DNA from: Roseiarcus sp963824475
GTDB taxonomy: Bacteria; Pseudomonadota; Alphaproteobacteria; Rhizobiales; Beijerinckiaceae
Direction: 5' to 3'
DNA length: 64,000 nt
NCBI GenBank assembly: GCA_963824475.1
Contig: CAWGPR010000003.1
Location: forward strand, 744,001 to 808,000
Below are positions 26,459 to 35,027 of this stretch, in pieces. Each line of letters opens with the position of its first letter. Within the stretch, counting starts at the first letter, position 1. Both the position numbers and the translations under genes were made by a program. A model generated the notes under the pieces. It saw nothing but the letters and a program-made list of their open reading frames with translations, made no database searches and was not told the origin of the DNA.

Positions 26459-28261
26459 TCAGTCGCTTGGCAGCGCGAACACCGTGAGCGTGCCGCCGAG
26501 CGTGGTGTAGTTCGATAGCGCCGCGTAACCGCCGACCGCGCCCAGACCATCGGTCGGCTTGGTCAGGCCGGCAGCGAGGCCGATGCCCGCCCAACCGCCG
26601 ACGCCGGACAGGATCGCCACATACTGGCGACCGCCGTGCTCGTAGGTCATGACGTTGCCGATGATGCCGGACGGAGTCTCGAACTTGTAGAGCTCCTTGC
26701 CGGTCTTGGCGTCGACCGCCTTCAGATAGCCTTCAAGCGTGCCATAGAAGACGACGCCGCCCGCGGTCGTCAGAGCGCCCGACCAGACCGAGAACTGCTC
26801 GGGATCCGACCAGACGATCTTGCCGGTCTTGCCGTCCCAGGCGATGAAGTTGCCCATATTCGACTGGCCGGGAGGCGGATACATCGACAGCGTTGCGCCG
26901 ACATAGGGCTGACCCGCGGTGTAGCTCACCTTGAACGGCTCGTAATCCATGCAGACATGGTTGGTCGGCACGTAGAAGAGCTCGGTCTGAGGCGAATAGG
27001 CCGCGGGCTGCTCATCCTTGGACCCCAACGCCGCCGGGCAGATGCCCTTGTGGTTGACATCCGCCTTCTCCGTCGAATACGCAGCGACGAGTTCCGGCCG
27101 GCCATAGTTCTTCGAGGACTTGTCCATGTCGATCTTGGTCGCCCAGTTGACCGCCGGGTCGTACTTCTCGGCGACGAGCAGTTCGCCGGTCGCGCGATCA
27201 AGCGTGTAGCCGAAGCCGTTGCGGTCGAAGTGGGTCAACAGCTTGCGATCCTTGCCGTCGATCTTCTGGTCGGTGAGGATCATCTCGTTGACGCCGTCGT
27301 AGTCCCACTCGTCGTGGGGCGTCATCTGGTAGACCCACTTCGCCTTGCCGGTGTCGACGTCGCGGGCCCAGATGGTCATCGACCACTTGTTGTCGCCTGG
27401 CCGCTGCGACGGATTCCAAGTGGAAGGATTCCCAGAGCCGTAATACATCAGATTGAGTTCCGGATCGTACGAGAACCAACCCCAGGTGTCGCCCCCGCCG
27501 ATCTTCCATTCGTCTCCTTGCCAGGTGCTGGTGCTGGAGTTTTTTCCGACCGGCTTGCCGAGGGCGGTGGTCTTTTCGGGGTCGATCAGCGTGTCGGAAT
27601 CGGGGCCTTCGGAATAGGCCCGCCAGGCAAGCTTGCCGTCCTTCAGATCATAGGCGCTGACCCATCCGCGGACGCCGAACTCTCCGCCGGAGACGCCGAT
27701 GAAGACCTTGTCCTTGAAGACGAACGGAGCGTCAGTGCCGGTCTCGCCCTTCGAAGGGTCGCCGTCCTTCACCGACCAGACGACATTGCCGGTCTTGGCG
27801 TCGAGCGCCACCAGGGTGGTGTCCGCCTGATGGAGGAAGATCTTGCCGTCGGCGTAGGACAAGCCGCGGTTGACAGTGTCGCAGCACATCACCGGGATGA
27901 CGTTGGGATCCTGCTTGGGCTCATACTTCCAGAGGATCTTGCCGTCGTTGTTGAGGTCGAGCGCAAAGACTGTATTCGGGAACGGCGCATGAACGTACAT
28001 CACGTCGCCGATGACGAGGGGCGCGCCTTCGTGTCCGCGCAACACGCCGGTCGAGAAAGTCCAGGCGGGCGCGAGCTTATGGACATTCTCGGTGTTGATC
28101 TGTTTGAGTTCCGAGTAGCGCGTATTGGCGAAGTTCGCGCCGGGGATCACCCATTGGTTGGGGTCGGCGGACATTTTGGCCAATTCATCACTGGCCACGG
28201 CGTATCCGGCCGTAAACAGGGCCGTGACGCCAAAGCAGCTTGCAAGTAAGAGCTTACGCAT
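26459..28261 (-). CDS. xoxF: XoxF, lanthanide-dependent PQQ methanol dehydrogenase
   Basis: Periplasmic PQQ methanol dehydrogenase of 600 residues with a signal peptide (MRKLLLASCFGVTALFTAGY). The eight-bladed propeller includes the adjacent-cysteine disulfide (Cys126-Cys127 in PVMCCDTVNRG). Metal and catalytic residues are visible: Glu194 (GGEFG), Asn278 (SGNPS), Asp320 and Asp322 in HDEWDYDGVNE. The second Asp of DYD coordinates lanthanide and is Ala in the calcium enzyme MxaF, so this is XoxF, most like clade 5. The start at 28261 follows GGAGGAGAC-like sequence; the in-frame extension to 28516 is leader DNA. No mxaF is in the window. Confidence 0.97.
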   Translation of the reverse strand: MRKLLLASCFGVTALFTAGYAVASDELAKMSADPNQWVIPGANFANTRYSELKQINTENVHKLAPAWTFSTGVLRGHEGAPLVIGDVMYVHAPFPNTVFALDLNNDGKILWKYEPKQDPNVIPVMCCDTVNRGLSYADGKIFLHQADTTLVALDAKTGNVVWSVKDGDPSKGETGTDAPFVFKDKVFIGVSGGEFGVRGWVSAYDLKDGKLAWRAYSEGPDSDTLIDPEKTTALGKPVGKNSSTSTWQGDEWKIGGGDTWGWFSYDPELNLMYYGSGNPSTWNPSQRPGDNKWSMTIWARDVDTGKAKWVYQMTPHDEWDYDGVNEMILTDQKIDGKDRKLLTHFDRNGFGYTLDRATGELLVAEKYDPAVNWATKIDMDKSSKNYGRPELVAAYSTEKADVNHKGICPAALGSKDEQPAAYSPQTELFYVPTNHVCMDYEPFKVSYTAGQPYVGATLSMYPPPGQSNMGNFIAWDGKTGKIVWSDPEQFSVWSGALTTAGGVVFYGTLEGYLKAVDAKTGKELYKFETPSGIIGNVMTYEHGGRQYVAILSGVGGWAGIGLAAGLTKPTDGLGAVGGYAALSNYTTLGGTLTVFALPSD

Positions 28262-28692
28262 TGTCTCCTCCCGGTTAGACTTCCAGCAAAGCGGTTTGAA
28301 CCGCGTCACACGTCTTTGCAGCGACAGTCTCAGTTGGGATAGTGTCGGCAGCGTGTCACGACAAGGCGAAACGAGCGGAGACGCTCGCGGGAAATTTCGC
28401 CTCGCCTCCGAAAGTGCGCCAGGGCTCCCTTTCCCCGACGCTCGTGCAGCCGAAACCAATGAAAGGATATGCCGATCGAATTTTGAGCGCAAGGGGCAAA
28501 CATCAGCGATCGTCACTATAGCGTCATAGGCATTGCCACTAACTTCCGAGCTTTTTGAGAAAGTTCAGTCATCTCACTTCAGCAATACGCTTTATTGAAA
28601 GAACAGATTCTAGTTATGGATTTTAGAGATGCGCCTGCGCAGGCTGCTATGGCCAGGCGCCGAGAACTCAGCTGCCCAGCAATCGCGGCGGT
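28262..28692 (-). promoter_or_regulatory. xoxF upstream region with a structured element
   Basis: 431 bases without a gene, holding the xoxF promoter and leader. At 28365-28401 a nested hairpin (outer GGCGAAA/TTTCGCC, inner CGAGCG/CGCTCG) lies about 105-140 bases upstream of the xoxF ATG. The part from about 28520 to 28620 is AT-richer than its surroundings, as expected near a promoter. A small inverted repeat at about 28629-28658 follows the stop side of the next gene. I could not identify a specific regulator site. Confidence 0.5.
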
Positions 28693-29049
28693 TCAGAAAC
28701 AGCGCACTTCCCCCTCCGCCTGAGCGCGCCGCAGTCGGGCGAGGGCGTCGCGCGCGACCGCAGCGCCGCGGAACATGCCGCCGATCCGTCCGGGTTCCTG
28801 GTCCATCGACGCCACGGTAGAGGCGGCCACATAGGCGTCGTAGGGAAGCAGCGAAGCGATGACGTCGATCGAACACGAGCATTGATCGAGCGCCTCGCGC
28901 GTATCGCCGTTGGTCTTCATGCAGGCGAAGACATATTCGGCGCGCGCCGATGTCGGGTAGTCGTTGGTCGGACCGGACCCGGCGACGCCCTGAGCTGTGC
29001 TCGCGAGATAGGCGGCGGCCAAATACGAGGCTACGCTTGTCAAGCGCAT
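28693..29049 (-). CDS. Small exported cysteine-containing protein of unknown function
   Basis: Protein of 118 residues with a signal peptide (MRLTSVASYLAAAYLASTAQ) and a conserved-looking core VFACMKTNGDTREALDQCSC, then SIDVIASLLPYDAYV. Four cysteines, including the CSC motif, suggest disulfides or metal binding. It lies 12 bases downstream of the H4MPT-linked gene and 431 bases upstream of xoxF, all in the same direction. I recall similar proteins in methylotroph gene clusters but no assigned function. Confidence 0.72.
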   Translation of the reverse strand: MRLTSVASYLAAAYLASTAQGVAGSGPTNDYPTSARAEYVFACMKTNGDTREALDQCSCSIDVIASLLPYDAYVAASTVASMDQEPGRIGGMFRGAAVARDALARLRRAQAEGEVRCF

Positions 29050-29061
29050 GATCTGCTCTCC

Positions 29062-30129
29062 CTAGACGCCCCTCGACTGCTCTACAACGATCGCCGCACT
29101 CGGCCGGAGCGCTCGCTCGTCCGTGGCGAGCAATGCGACCGCGACCGCGGGCGCGCAATGCGAGGCTTCCGCGGGGGCGGAGATCAGCGACGAGAATCCG
29201 ACGCAGGACCGCCGCAGGCGGCGCGCGGCTTCCGCCGCCACGCCTTCCCCGACGCCTGCCGTGATCACTGGCGCCGCAACCGCCACATCGTTGCGGGATA
29301 GCCGCAACGAAGCCGCGTCGGCGATTTGGCGTATTTGCGCCTCCGCAAACCAGGCGGCAAGCCCATCCCATTCCGAAGCAGCGCCTTCGTCCGCCTCGCG
29401 TCCGATCATCCGCGCAAGACGCGCCCGCGAAGCCTCGACGCTTTTCTCGCGACCGTCGGCTGTCGCCATTTTGTCCGCGCCGTCGGGCAGGTCGCCGAGA
29501 ATGCGATGCACATCGGCGCTGCTGGCGAAATATTCGTTCATCAAGGGCGTCCACGCGCCGCGAAATGGCGCCCGCGAAGCCAATGACATGACGAAGCTGC
29601 GCGTCATTCCGGTATAGATCAGTTCGCCCGAGGCGAGCCGTTCCGCGTCGCTGTAGCCGACGGCCGCGACCCGGCCGGCGGCGATTGGAATGATATCGGT
29701 TGTCGTCGAGCCGATATCGATGAACAGCGCGTCACGAAGCTCAAGCGCGACGAGCGCGGCGCTCGCATGCCAATTGGCGGAGGCGATGTCCGCGGCGTGC
29801 TGGGCGGCTTCGCCAAGCTCGACGAATCCGGCCCGGCCCGCATAGAGGCTCAAGGAGGCGGGGGTGAGATGATTGGCCGCGATCGCGGCCAGACCGGCCA
29901 CGCCCTCTCGCCGCGAGGCAAACACGTCGCAGAGCTCGCCGGTCATGGTGATCACGTGATGATCGGCGGGGCCCAGCTCAGCGCGAAGCGCGTCGAGCGC
30001 GGCTTCCAGGCTGTCGAGCCCCAGCCAAAGCGGCGTCGCCGCCTGAACCACCGCTTCGACGCGGCCGTGCTTCACGCGCGCCGCTTTCAAATGCGCTCCC
30101 CCGATGTCCCAACCGATGACGACGCTCAC
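29062..30129 (-). CDS. H4MPT-linked C1 transfer pathway protein (hydantoinase/oxoprolinase-like fold)
   Basis: ASKHA/hydantoinase-like protein of about 355 residues found with H4MPT genes in methylotrophs and methanogens. The phosphate-binding motif is VIGWDIGGAHLKAARV at the N-terminus, and the second is LFIDIGSTTTDIIPI. A GTG at 30129 with GGGAGGAAC just upstream is the likely start; a further in-frame codon at 30141 is possible. The biochemical step is not established. It diverges from the mfnE-like operon across about 190 bases. Confidence 0.85.
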   Translation of the reverse strand: MSVVIGWDIGGAHLKAARVKHGRVEAVVQAATPLWLGLDSLEAALDALRAELGPADHHVITMTGELCDVFASRREGVAGLAAIAANHLTPASLSLYAGRAGFVELGEAAQHAADIASANWHASAALVALELRDALFIDIGSTTTDIIPIAAGRVAAVGYSDAERLASGELIYTGMTRSFVMSLASRAPFRGAWTPLMNEYFASSADVHRILGDLPDGADKMATADGREKSVEASRARLARMIGREADEGAASEWDGLAAWFAEAQIRQIADAASLRLSRNDVAVAAPVITAGVGEGVAAEAARRLRRSCVGFSSLISAPAEASHCAPAVAVALLATDERALRPSAAIVVEQSRGV

Positions 30130-30320
30130 CGTTCCTCCCAACTGTCCGAGGCGACGCTAGATCCTAACAAATTGGAGGGTCAAGCAAGCCGCCGTCGACA
30201 GCCAGTCAGCTCAACCCCTAAAGTAGCGGCGATGAAACGGGTTCTGGCTGAAGTCGTTAAAGGCGTAGCGGCGCCCGCTCGCCACGCCGAAGGCCTGCGC
30301 CTCGGGCCTCGAAGGCTCGC

Positions 30321-30950
30321 GTGAGCAGCGCCGCGCGCGCGTTGCGCGGGCGCCTCGCCGTTGTGAAGTTGGGCGGCAGCCACGCAACCGGGCCGCACCT
30401 CAAGGACTGGCTTGCGGCGATCGCGGCCGAGGCAGGCGCAATCGCAATCGTGCCGGGCGGCGGCCCCTTTGCGGACGCGGTGCGAACGGCTCAGGCCGCA
30501 ATCGGCTATGACGATCGCGCCGCGCACGCTATGGCGCTGATGGCGATGGCGCAGTTCGGTCGCGCGCTCCAGAGCCTCAATCCCGCCTTGAGGCTGGCGG
30601 CGTCGCGCGCCGCGATCCTGCGCGCGCTTCATAACGGCAAGGTCCCAGTCTGGTCGCCGGAACCGATGACGCGCGCCGCCGCGCTGCCGGAAACCTGGGA
30701 ACTGACTTCCGACAGCCTCGCCGCGTGGCTGGCGGGCGCGCTCGGCGCCGACCGTCTGGTGCTGGTCAAGCACGGCCGTTTCGAGGGGGCGGCCGTCAGC
30801 GCCGAGGACCTCGTCGCACGCGGCGTCGTTGACCCGCTATTCCCACGCTATCTTAAGGAGAGCGGCGCTCGCGCTTGGCTCGCGGCGCCAACCGACAGCG
30901 GGAGACTCGCCGAAGGGTTGCAGCGCCCCATATTTCCTGAAATCGTGTGA
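30321..30950 (+). CDS. Amino-acid-kinase-fold protein, MfnE-like furan phosphate kinase
   Basis: Kinase of 209 residues (GTG start) with glycine-rich LAVVKLGGSHATGPHLKDWL and IAIVPGGGPFADAVRTAQAA, typical of the amino-acid-kinase fold. The methanogen relative MfnE phosphorylates 5-(aminomethyl)furan-3-methanol phosphate in methanofuran synthesis. The setting with other methanofuran/H4MPT genes supports that role. First gene of a five-gene plus-strand run; its stop overlaps the next possible start (GTGA). Confidence 0.82.
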   Translation: MSSAARALRGRLAVVKLGGSHATGPHLKDWLAAIAAEAGAIAIVPGGGPFADAVRTAQAAIGYDDRAAHAMALMAMAQFGRALQSLNPALRLAASRAAILRALHNGKVPVWSPEPMTRAAALPETWELTSDSLAAWLAGALGADRLVLVKHGRFEGAAVSAEDLVARGVVDPLFPRYLKESGARAWLAAPTDSGRLAEGLQRPIFPEIV

Positions 30951-30982
30951 GAGGACCTGAAATAAAGACCGCCGGCAGCCAA

Positions 30983-31528
30983 ATGATCAAACGCCAAACG
31001 CCGCGCTGGGGATGGGCGCTCACTGGATCCGGTCATTTCCTGAAGGAAAGCCTGGCCCTGATCCATGAGCTCGAACATGTCGACCTCTTCCTCAGCAAGG
31101 CGGGAGGAGAAGTCCTGCGCATGTACAAGCAGGAACTCGAATTGCCGCCCTCCGTGCGCATTTATCGCGACTCGTCGGCGAGTTCGGTGACGGTCGGACA
31201 ATTCTATTACGGAATCTATCATACGTTGATCGTCGCTCCCGCGACTTCGAACGCGGTCGCCAAATTCGTCTACGGGATCTCCGACGATTTCATCACCAAC
31301 GTCTTTGCCCAGGCGGGAAAATGCCGCGTCCCGACCATTGTCTTCGCCTGCGACACGGCGCCCGAACTCGTGACGGAAGCGCCGAAAGGCATGGTGAAGG
31401 TCTATCCGCGCGCGATCGATTTGGAGAACCGCGAGCGCCTGGGAGGTTTCGCCGGCGTGACGACGGTCGACTCGATCGCCGAGCTTCGCCAAGCCATCGC
31501 CCAGCGACGAAGCAAAGTCGCGGCATGA
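30983..31528 (+). CDS. DmrX-like flavoprotein, probable dihydromethanopterin reductase
   Basis: Flavoprotein of about 181 residues of the archaeoflavoprotein/DmrX type, which reduces dihydromethanopterin to H4MPT. Conserved parts are WGWALTGSGHFLKESLALI at the start, a thin Ser/Thr-rich FMN loop, and HTLIVAPATSNAVAKFVYGI. ATG 30983 is chosen because it directly precedes the core; a GTG at 30947 that overlaps the previous stop is possible. Coupled to the next gene (ATGA-like overlap at 31525). Confidence 0.8.
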   Translation: MIKRQTPRWGWALTGSGHFLKESLALIHELEHVDLFLSKAGGEVLRMYKQELELPPSVRIYRDSSASSVTVGQFYYGIYHTLIVAPATSNAVAKFVYGISDDFITNVFAQAGKCRVPTIVFACDTAPELVTEAPKGMVKVYPRAIDLENRERLGGFAGVTTVDSIAELRQAIAQRRSKVAA

Positions 31529-32922
31529 GGGAGCGCATTCTGTTTTTGACCGGTCGCCTCGCCCAGAGCCGCCTCGAGAAGGTTCTGCAGGGGATGGAGC
31601 CGACGGCGTTCGACTGGGCGATCCTGAACGTCGGGGTAAAGGTCGCGGCGCTGATGACCGAGCCCATACTCCTGCGCAGGCTGCCGCGCCCGATCAACGC
31701 CGATCGCGTGGTCGTTCCGGGCCGCTGTCGCGCCGATCTCGCGCATCTCACTCAGGAATTTGGCGCTCCGTTCCAGCGCGGACCCGACGAATTGAAGGAC
31801 CTGCCCGAGTTCTTCGGCAAGGCCGCCGCTCCGCTCGACTTGTCGCGCTATGCGGTCAGAATCTTCGCCGAAATTGTTGACGCCTCGCAGATCCGCCTTG
31901 AGGCGATTGTCGCCCGCGCCGAACTCTTGCGCGCCCAAGGCGCCGACGTGATCGATCTCGGCTGCCTGCCGGACACGCCCTTCCTCCATCTCGAGGAAAC
32001 AGTGCGAGAATTGAAGGCAAGGGGTTTCGCGGTCAGCGTCGATTCGGCGGAGCCCGACGAACTGCGTCGGGGCGGAGCCGCCGGCGCCGATTATCTCCTC
32101 AGCCTCACCGAACACAATGTCGCCATCGCCGCAGAGACCGGCGCCCGACCGGTGCTGATCCCGGCCCAGCACGGCGATCTCGCTTCGCTCTATCGGGCCG
32201 CAGAAGAGGCCGAAAAACGGGGTCTCAAGGCCATTCTCGACCCGGTCCTTGATCCCATTCACTTCGGCTTCGCCGACTCGCTCTCCCGCTATCGCGAGGC
32301 GCGCGCGCGCCTGCCCGACGCGGAAATGCTGATGGGGTCTGGCAATCTGACCGAGCTCACCGACGCCGACTCGGTTGGCGTTACGGCGTTGATGCTCGGA
32401 ATCTGCTCCGAGCTCGCTATCGCCAACGTGCTGACCGTTCATGTCAGCCCGCACACGCGCCGCACGATTCAGGAGCACGATGCGGCGCGGCGCCTCATGT
32501 ACGCGGCGGCGGCGGACCACAGCTTGCCGAGAGGCTATGGGTACGCGTTGCTGCAAATCCACGATCGCGCGCCATTTCCGTACTCCGGTCAGGAGATCGC
32601 GGAATTTGCCGCGCAAGTGAAGGACAAGAATTACCGCATCGAGGCGGCCGAGGACGGAATTCACGTCTACAACAGCGCCGGCCATTTCGTCGCCGAAGAC
32701 GCTTTTGCCCTGTTCGATAAACTCGGAGTCGAATCCGACGGCGCGCACGCATTCTATCTCGGGGCCGAGTTGACGAAGGCCGAAATCGCTTTTCAGCTCG
32801 GCAAACGATACGCGCAGGACGAGCCGCTCAATTGGGGTTGCGCAGTCGATCGACGCGCCGAGGACAGGACCCGCCTGAGCGAGGCGGGCCACACGCTGCG
32901 GTCGCGTACGGCGAGCGAGTGA
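31525..32922 (+). CDS. Dihydropteroate synthase-like protein of H4MPT biosynthesis
   Basis: Protein of 465 residues starting MRERILFLTGRLAQSRLEKV at the ATG overlapping the previous stop. The middle holds a DHPS-like TIM barrel (AQGADVIDLGCLPDTPF, GFAVSVDSAEPDELRRG, LILDPVLDP-type AILDPVLDPIHFGF). The C-terminal part (HTRRTIQEHDAARRLMYAAA, ALLQIHDRAPFPYSGQEIAE) is peculiar to the archaeal-type family. It probably joins the pterin and ribofuranosyl-benzene halves of H4MPT. Four bases separate it from the DUF447 gene. Confidence 0.85.
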   Translation: MRERILFLTGRLAQSRLEKVLQGMEPTAFDWAILNVGVKVAALMTEPILLRRLPRPINADRVVVPGRCRADLAHLTQEFGAPFQRGPDELKDLPEFFGKAAAPLDLSRYAVRIFAEIVDASQIRLEAIVARAELLRAQGADVIDLGCLPDTPFLHLEETVRELKARGFAVSVDSAEPDELRRGGAAGADYLLSLTEHNVAIAAETGARPVLIPAQHGDLASLYRAAEEAEKRGLKAILDPVLDPIHFGFADSLSRYREARARLPDAEMLMGSGNLTELTDADSVGVTALMLGICSELAIANVLTVHVSPHTRRTIQEHDAARRLMYAAAADHSLPRGYGYALLQIHDRAPFPYSGQEIAEFAAQVKDKNYRIEAAEDGIHVYNSAGHFVAEDAFALFDKLGVESDGAHAFYLGAELTKAEIAFQLGKRYAQDEPLNWGCAVDRRAEDRTRLSEAGHTLRSRTASE

Positions 32923-32926
32923 CGTC

Positions 32927-33499
32927 ATGCCGTTGATCCGCGAAGCCATCGTCACCACCGTCAACGCGCTCGGCGAGCCTCATCTGGCGCCTCTCGGGCT
33001 GATCGCCGAAAACGACGGATGGATCCTGGCCCCGTTTCATCCCTCGACGACGCTCGATAATCTGCGCCAGGCGCCGTTCGCCGTTGCGAATTTGACTGAT
33101 GACGTGCGCATCTTTGCAGGATGTCTCACCGGGCGTCGCGACTGGCCGCTCGCCCCCGCTGAGGTTGTCGCCGCGCCGCGCTTGGCGGCGACCTTGTCGC
33201 ATCTCGAACTCGTTGTCGTCGAGGTGCGCGAACATGAGCTGAGGCCCCGCTTCGTGTGCCGCGTCGCGCATCGCGCCTCGCACGCGCCTTTCCAGGGCTT
33301 CAATCGCGCGCAAGCGGCGGTGATCGAGGCCGCCGTGCTGGTGAGCCGACTGCATCTCTTGCCCCGCGCCGAGGTCGAAGCGGAACTCACGCGCCTCGAG
33401 ATCGCTGTCGGCAAAACGGCCGGCCCCGCCGAGGCCGAAGCCTGGAATTGGCTCAAGGACAAGGCGGCGCGGGTCTTCGCTGCTGACATGACGCAGTGA
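32927..33499 (+). CDS. DUF447 family protein (FMN-binding split-barrel-like)
   Basis: Protein of 190 residues of the DUF447 type seen beside H4MPT genes. The N-terminus MPLIREAIVTTVNALGEPHL and LAPLGLIAENDGWILAPFHP resemble the flavin-reductase-like split barrel, and ANLTDDVRIFAGCLTGRRDW is also conserved-looking. A role in H4MPT or methanofuran synthesis is inferred from context only. Confidence 0.8.
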   Translation: MPLIREAIVTTVNALGEPHLAPLGLIAENDGWILAPFHPSTTLDNLRQAPFAVANLTDDVRIFAGCLTGRRDWPLAPAEVVAAPRLAATLSHLELVVVEVREHELRPRFVCRVAHRASHAPFQGFNRAQAAVIEAAVLVSRLHLLPRAEVEAELTRLEIAVGKTAGPAEAEAWNWLKDKAARVFAADMTQ

Positions 33500-33567
33500 G
33501 AGGATAGCGTTGGCTGTTGGTAACCGGTGAGTTCGAAGTATCGGAAGGAACCTGCGGTGGCTGTGAA

Positions 33568-33607
33568 GGCGTCATGGCGGAGCGCGAGCCGCCGCTTTCG
33601 TGACGCC
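33568..33607 (+). other. Nested stem-loop in the leader of the HisA-like gene
   Basis: Outer arms GGCGTCA / TGACGCC (33568-33574, 33601-33607) enclose an inner GGCGG / CCGCC stem (33576-33580, 33589-33593). It ends just before the GGAGG ribosome site of the TTG start at 33622. It could protect or regulate the downstream message. Confidence 0.4.
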
Positions 33608-33621
33608 TCGGAGGCTTAAGC

Positions 33622-34314
33622 TTGCAGGCCATCCCGGTCATTGACCTCATGCGCGGCGAGGTCGTCCGCGCGCGGATGGGCGATCGCGCCTCCTACCGGC
33701 CGCTTCGATCGCCCCTGTCGCCGACCAGCGACCCAATTGCCGTCGTGCGCGGCCTTTTAGCGGTCCATCCGTTCCCTACGCTTTATGTCGCCGATCTCGA
33801 CGCGATCCAGCGCAACGGGGACAATTTCCCGGCGCTGCGACGCGTTCGCGCCGAGTTTCCGGCATTGCAGATGTGGGTCGACAACGGGGCGGCGGACGCC
33901 GCCGCGATCGAGGCTCTCATCAGCGCTGATTTAGGGGCGCCGGTCATTGGCAGCGAGTTGCAACGCGACGGCAAGCTGCTCGCGCAGCGCCGGGACTCGA
34001 GGCAGGTCGTGCTCTCGCTCGATTTTCGCGGCGACGCCTTTCAAGGCCCGCACGAGATCTTGGCCGAACCGGCGCTTTGGCCGCAGCGCGTCATCGTGAT
34101 GACCCTCGCCCGGGTCGGCAGCGGCGCGGGGCCCGATCTTAAGCGGCTGGCCGCGATCCGATCGATCGCCGGCGGGCGCGAAATCTATGCTGCCGGAGGC
34201 GTGCGCGACGCGGCCGATCTCTCAGCGCTCAAAGCCGCGGGCGCCGCCGGCGCCCTGATCGCGAGCGCGCTGCACGAGCGGCGGGTTGTTGGAGCCGACC
34301 TGGAGGCGATCTGA
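33622..34314 (+). CDS. HisA-like phosphoribosyl-isomerase-family protein of the H4MPT cluster
   Basis: TIM-barrel protein of 230 residues of the HisA/HisF family found in methylotroph H4MPT clusters. N-terminal QAIPVIDLMRGEVVRARMGD resembles HisA, and a phosphate-binding end AAGGVRDAADLSALKAAG is present. The start is a TTG at 33622 with CGGAGG about 10 bases upstream. It lies 122 bases after the DUF447 gene. A true histidine-pathway HisA is unlikely given the divergence and the absence of other his genes. Confidence 0.83.
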   Translation: MQAIPVIDLMRGEVVRARMGDRASYRPLRSPLSPTSDPIAVVRGLLAVHPFPTLYVADLDAIQRNGDNFPALRRVRAEFPALQMWVDNGAADAAAIEALISADLGAPVIGSELQRDGKLLAQRRDSRQVVLSLDFRGDAFQGPHEILAEPALWPQRVIVMTLARVGSGAGPDLKRLAAIRSIAGGREIYAAGGVRDAADLSALKAAGAAGALIASALHERRVVGADLEAI

Positions 34315-34332
34315 AGTCGCGCTTCGCCGCGA

Positions 34333-34722
34333 TCAGATCTTCTTGCCGTCGGGACCGAACTGCTTGAGGTAGGCGATCACATTGGCGATGTCTTCATCAG
34401 ACTTCAGGCCAGGGAAGACCATCTTGGTCCCGGGGACCTTTGCTTTCGGGTCTTTGAGGTATTCCTTGAGGGTCGCTTCGTCCCAGGTAATGCCTGAATT
34501 CTTATTGGCGTCGGAGTAATGGTACCCCGGGTAAGTGCCAGCGTGCCGGCCGACGACGCCGTTGAGAACCGGGCCGACCATGTTCTTGGCGCCCTCGCCG
34601 ATCTGGTGGCAGATCTTGCATTTGGCGAAGACCTTCTCGCCGGCCGCGGCGTCCTGCGCCGCCGCCGCGCCCATCGAAGCGACGAGGGCCGCCGCAGCAA
34701 CCGAAAAACTCAACAGCTTCAC
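34333..34722 (-). CDS. Class I c-type cytochrome (c2/c550-like)
   Basis: Periplasmic cytochrome c of 129 residues with a signal peptide (MKLLSFSVAAAALVASMGAA), haem motif CKICH and axial Met in GTKMVFPGL. Fold and length resemble mitochondrial-type cytochrome c, so it may carry electrons from XoxG to a terminal oxidase. It converges on the HisA-like gene (18-base gap) and diverges from pqqA, with 227 bases between starts. Confidence 0.93.
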   Translation of the reverse strand: MKLLSFSVAAAALVASMGAAAAQDAAAGEKVFAKCKICHQIGEGAKNMVGPVLNGVVGRHAGTYPGYHYSDANKNSGITWDEATLKEYLKDPKAKVPGTKMVFPGLKSDEDIANVIAYLKQFGPDGKKI

Positions 34723-34949
34723 ATTCTTCTCCCTGATCTGGGTTATCCCCCCGAGGCGCCCTGCGGGGACGCCAGCCGTCGCGCAAACGCTTGTGACTTA
34801 GCAATTGCGGCAGCCGAGGGATAGGGGTGCGCGAAACGGGGGGCGGCGAGCGTTCAAAGCAGGTGACGCGACGCGCGAAGGGTGCTAGTTAGCGTCCTTG
34901 TGGGATCCGAACGGCCCCCACGAGGAGAGAAACTCAAGGAGCTCAAGTC

Positions 34950-35027
34950 ATGAACTGGAACACTCCTGTCGTCGTCGAAGTTTGCGCGGGCATGGAAGTC
35001 ACGGCTTATCTGTCGGCGCAGATGTAA
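34950..35027 (+). CDS. pqqA: PqqA, precursor peptide of PQQ
   Basis: A 25-codon gene whose product MNWNTPVVVEVCAGMEVTAY-LSAQM carries the invariant Glu (residue 16) and Tyr (residue 20), spaced as E-x3-Y, that become PQQ. The ribosome site AAGGAG lies 7 bases before the ATG. It is about 32 kb from pqqBCDE and unlinked to any other pqq gene. It sits beside a cytochrome c and upstream of the PQQ-associated ABC system. A GTCCGCC/GGCGGAC hairpin (35042-35062) follows 14 bases after the stop and may stabilise or end the short mRNA. Too short for normal gene calling. Confidence 0.95.
   Translation: MNWNTPVVVEVCAGMEVTAYLSAQM

Noticed and set aside
26636..28249. 537-codon plus-strand open frame
   Set aside because: Exactly antisense to xoxF.
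26459..28261. MxaF (calcium methanol dehydrogenase)
   Set aside because: The DYD motif (Asp320, Asp322) marks the lanthanide type; MxaF has Ala at the second position, and no mxaI is nearby.
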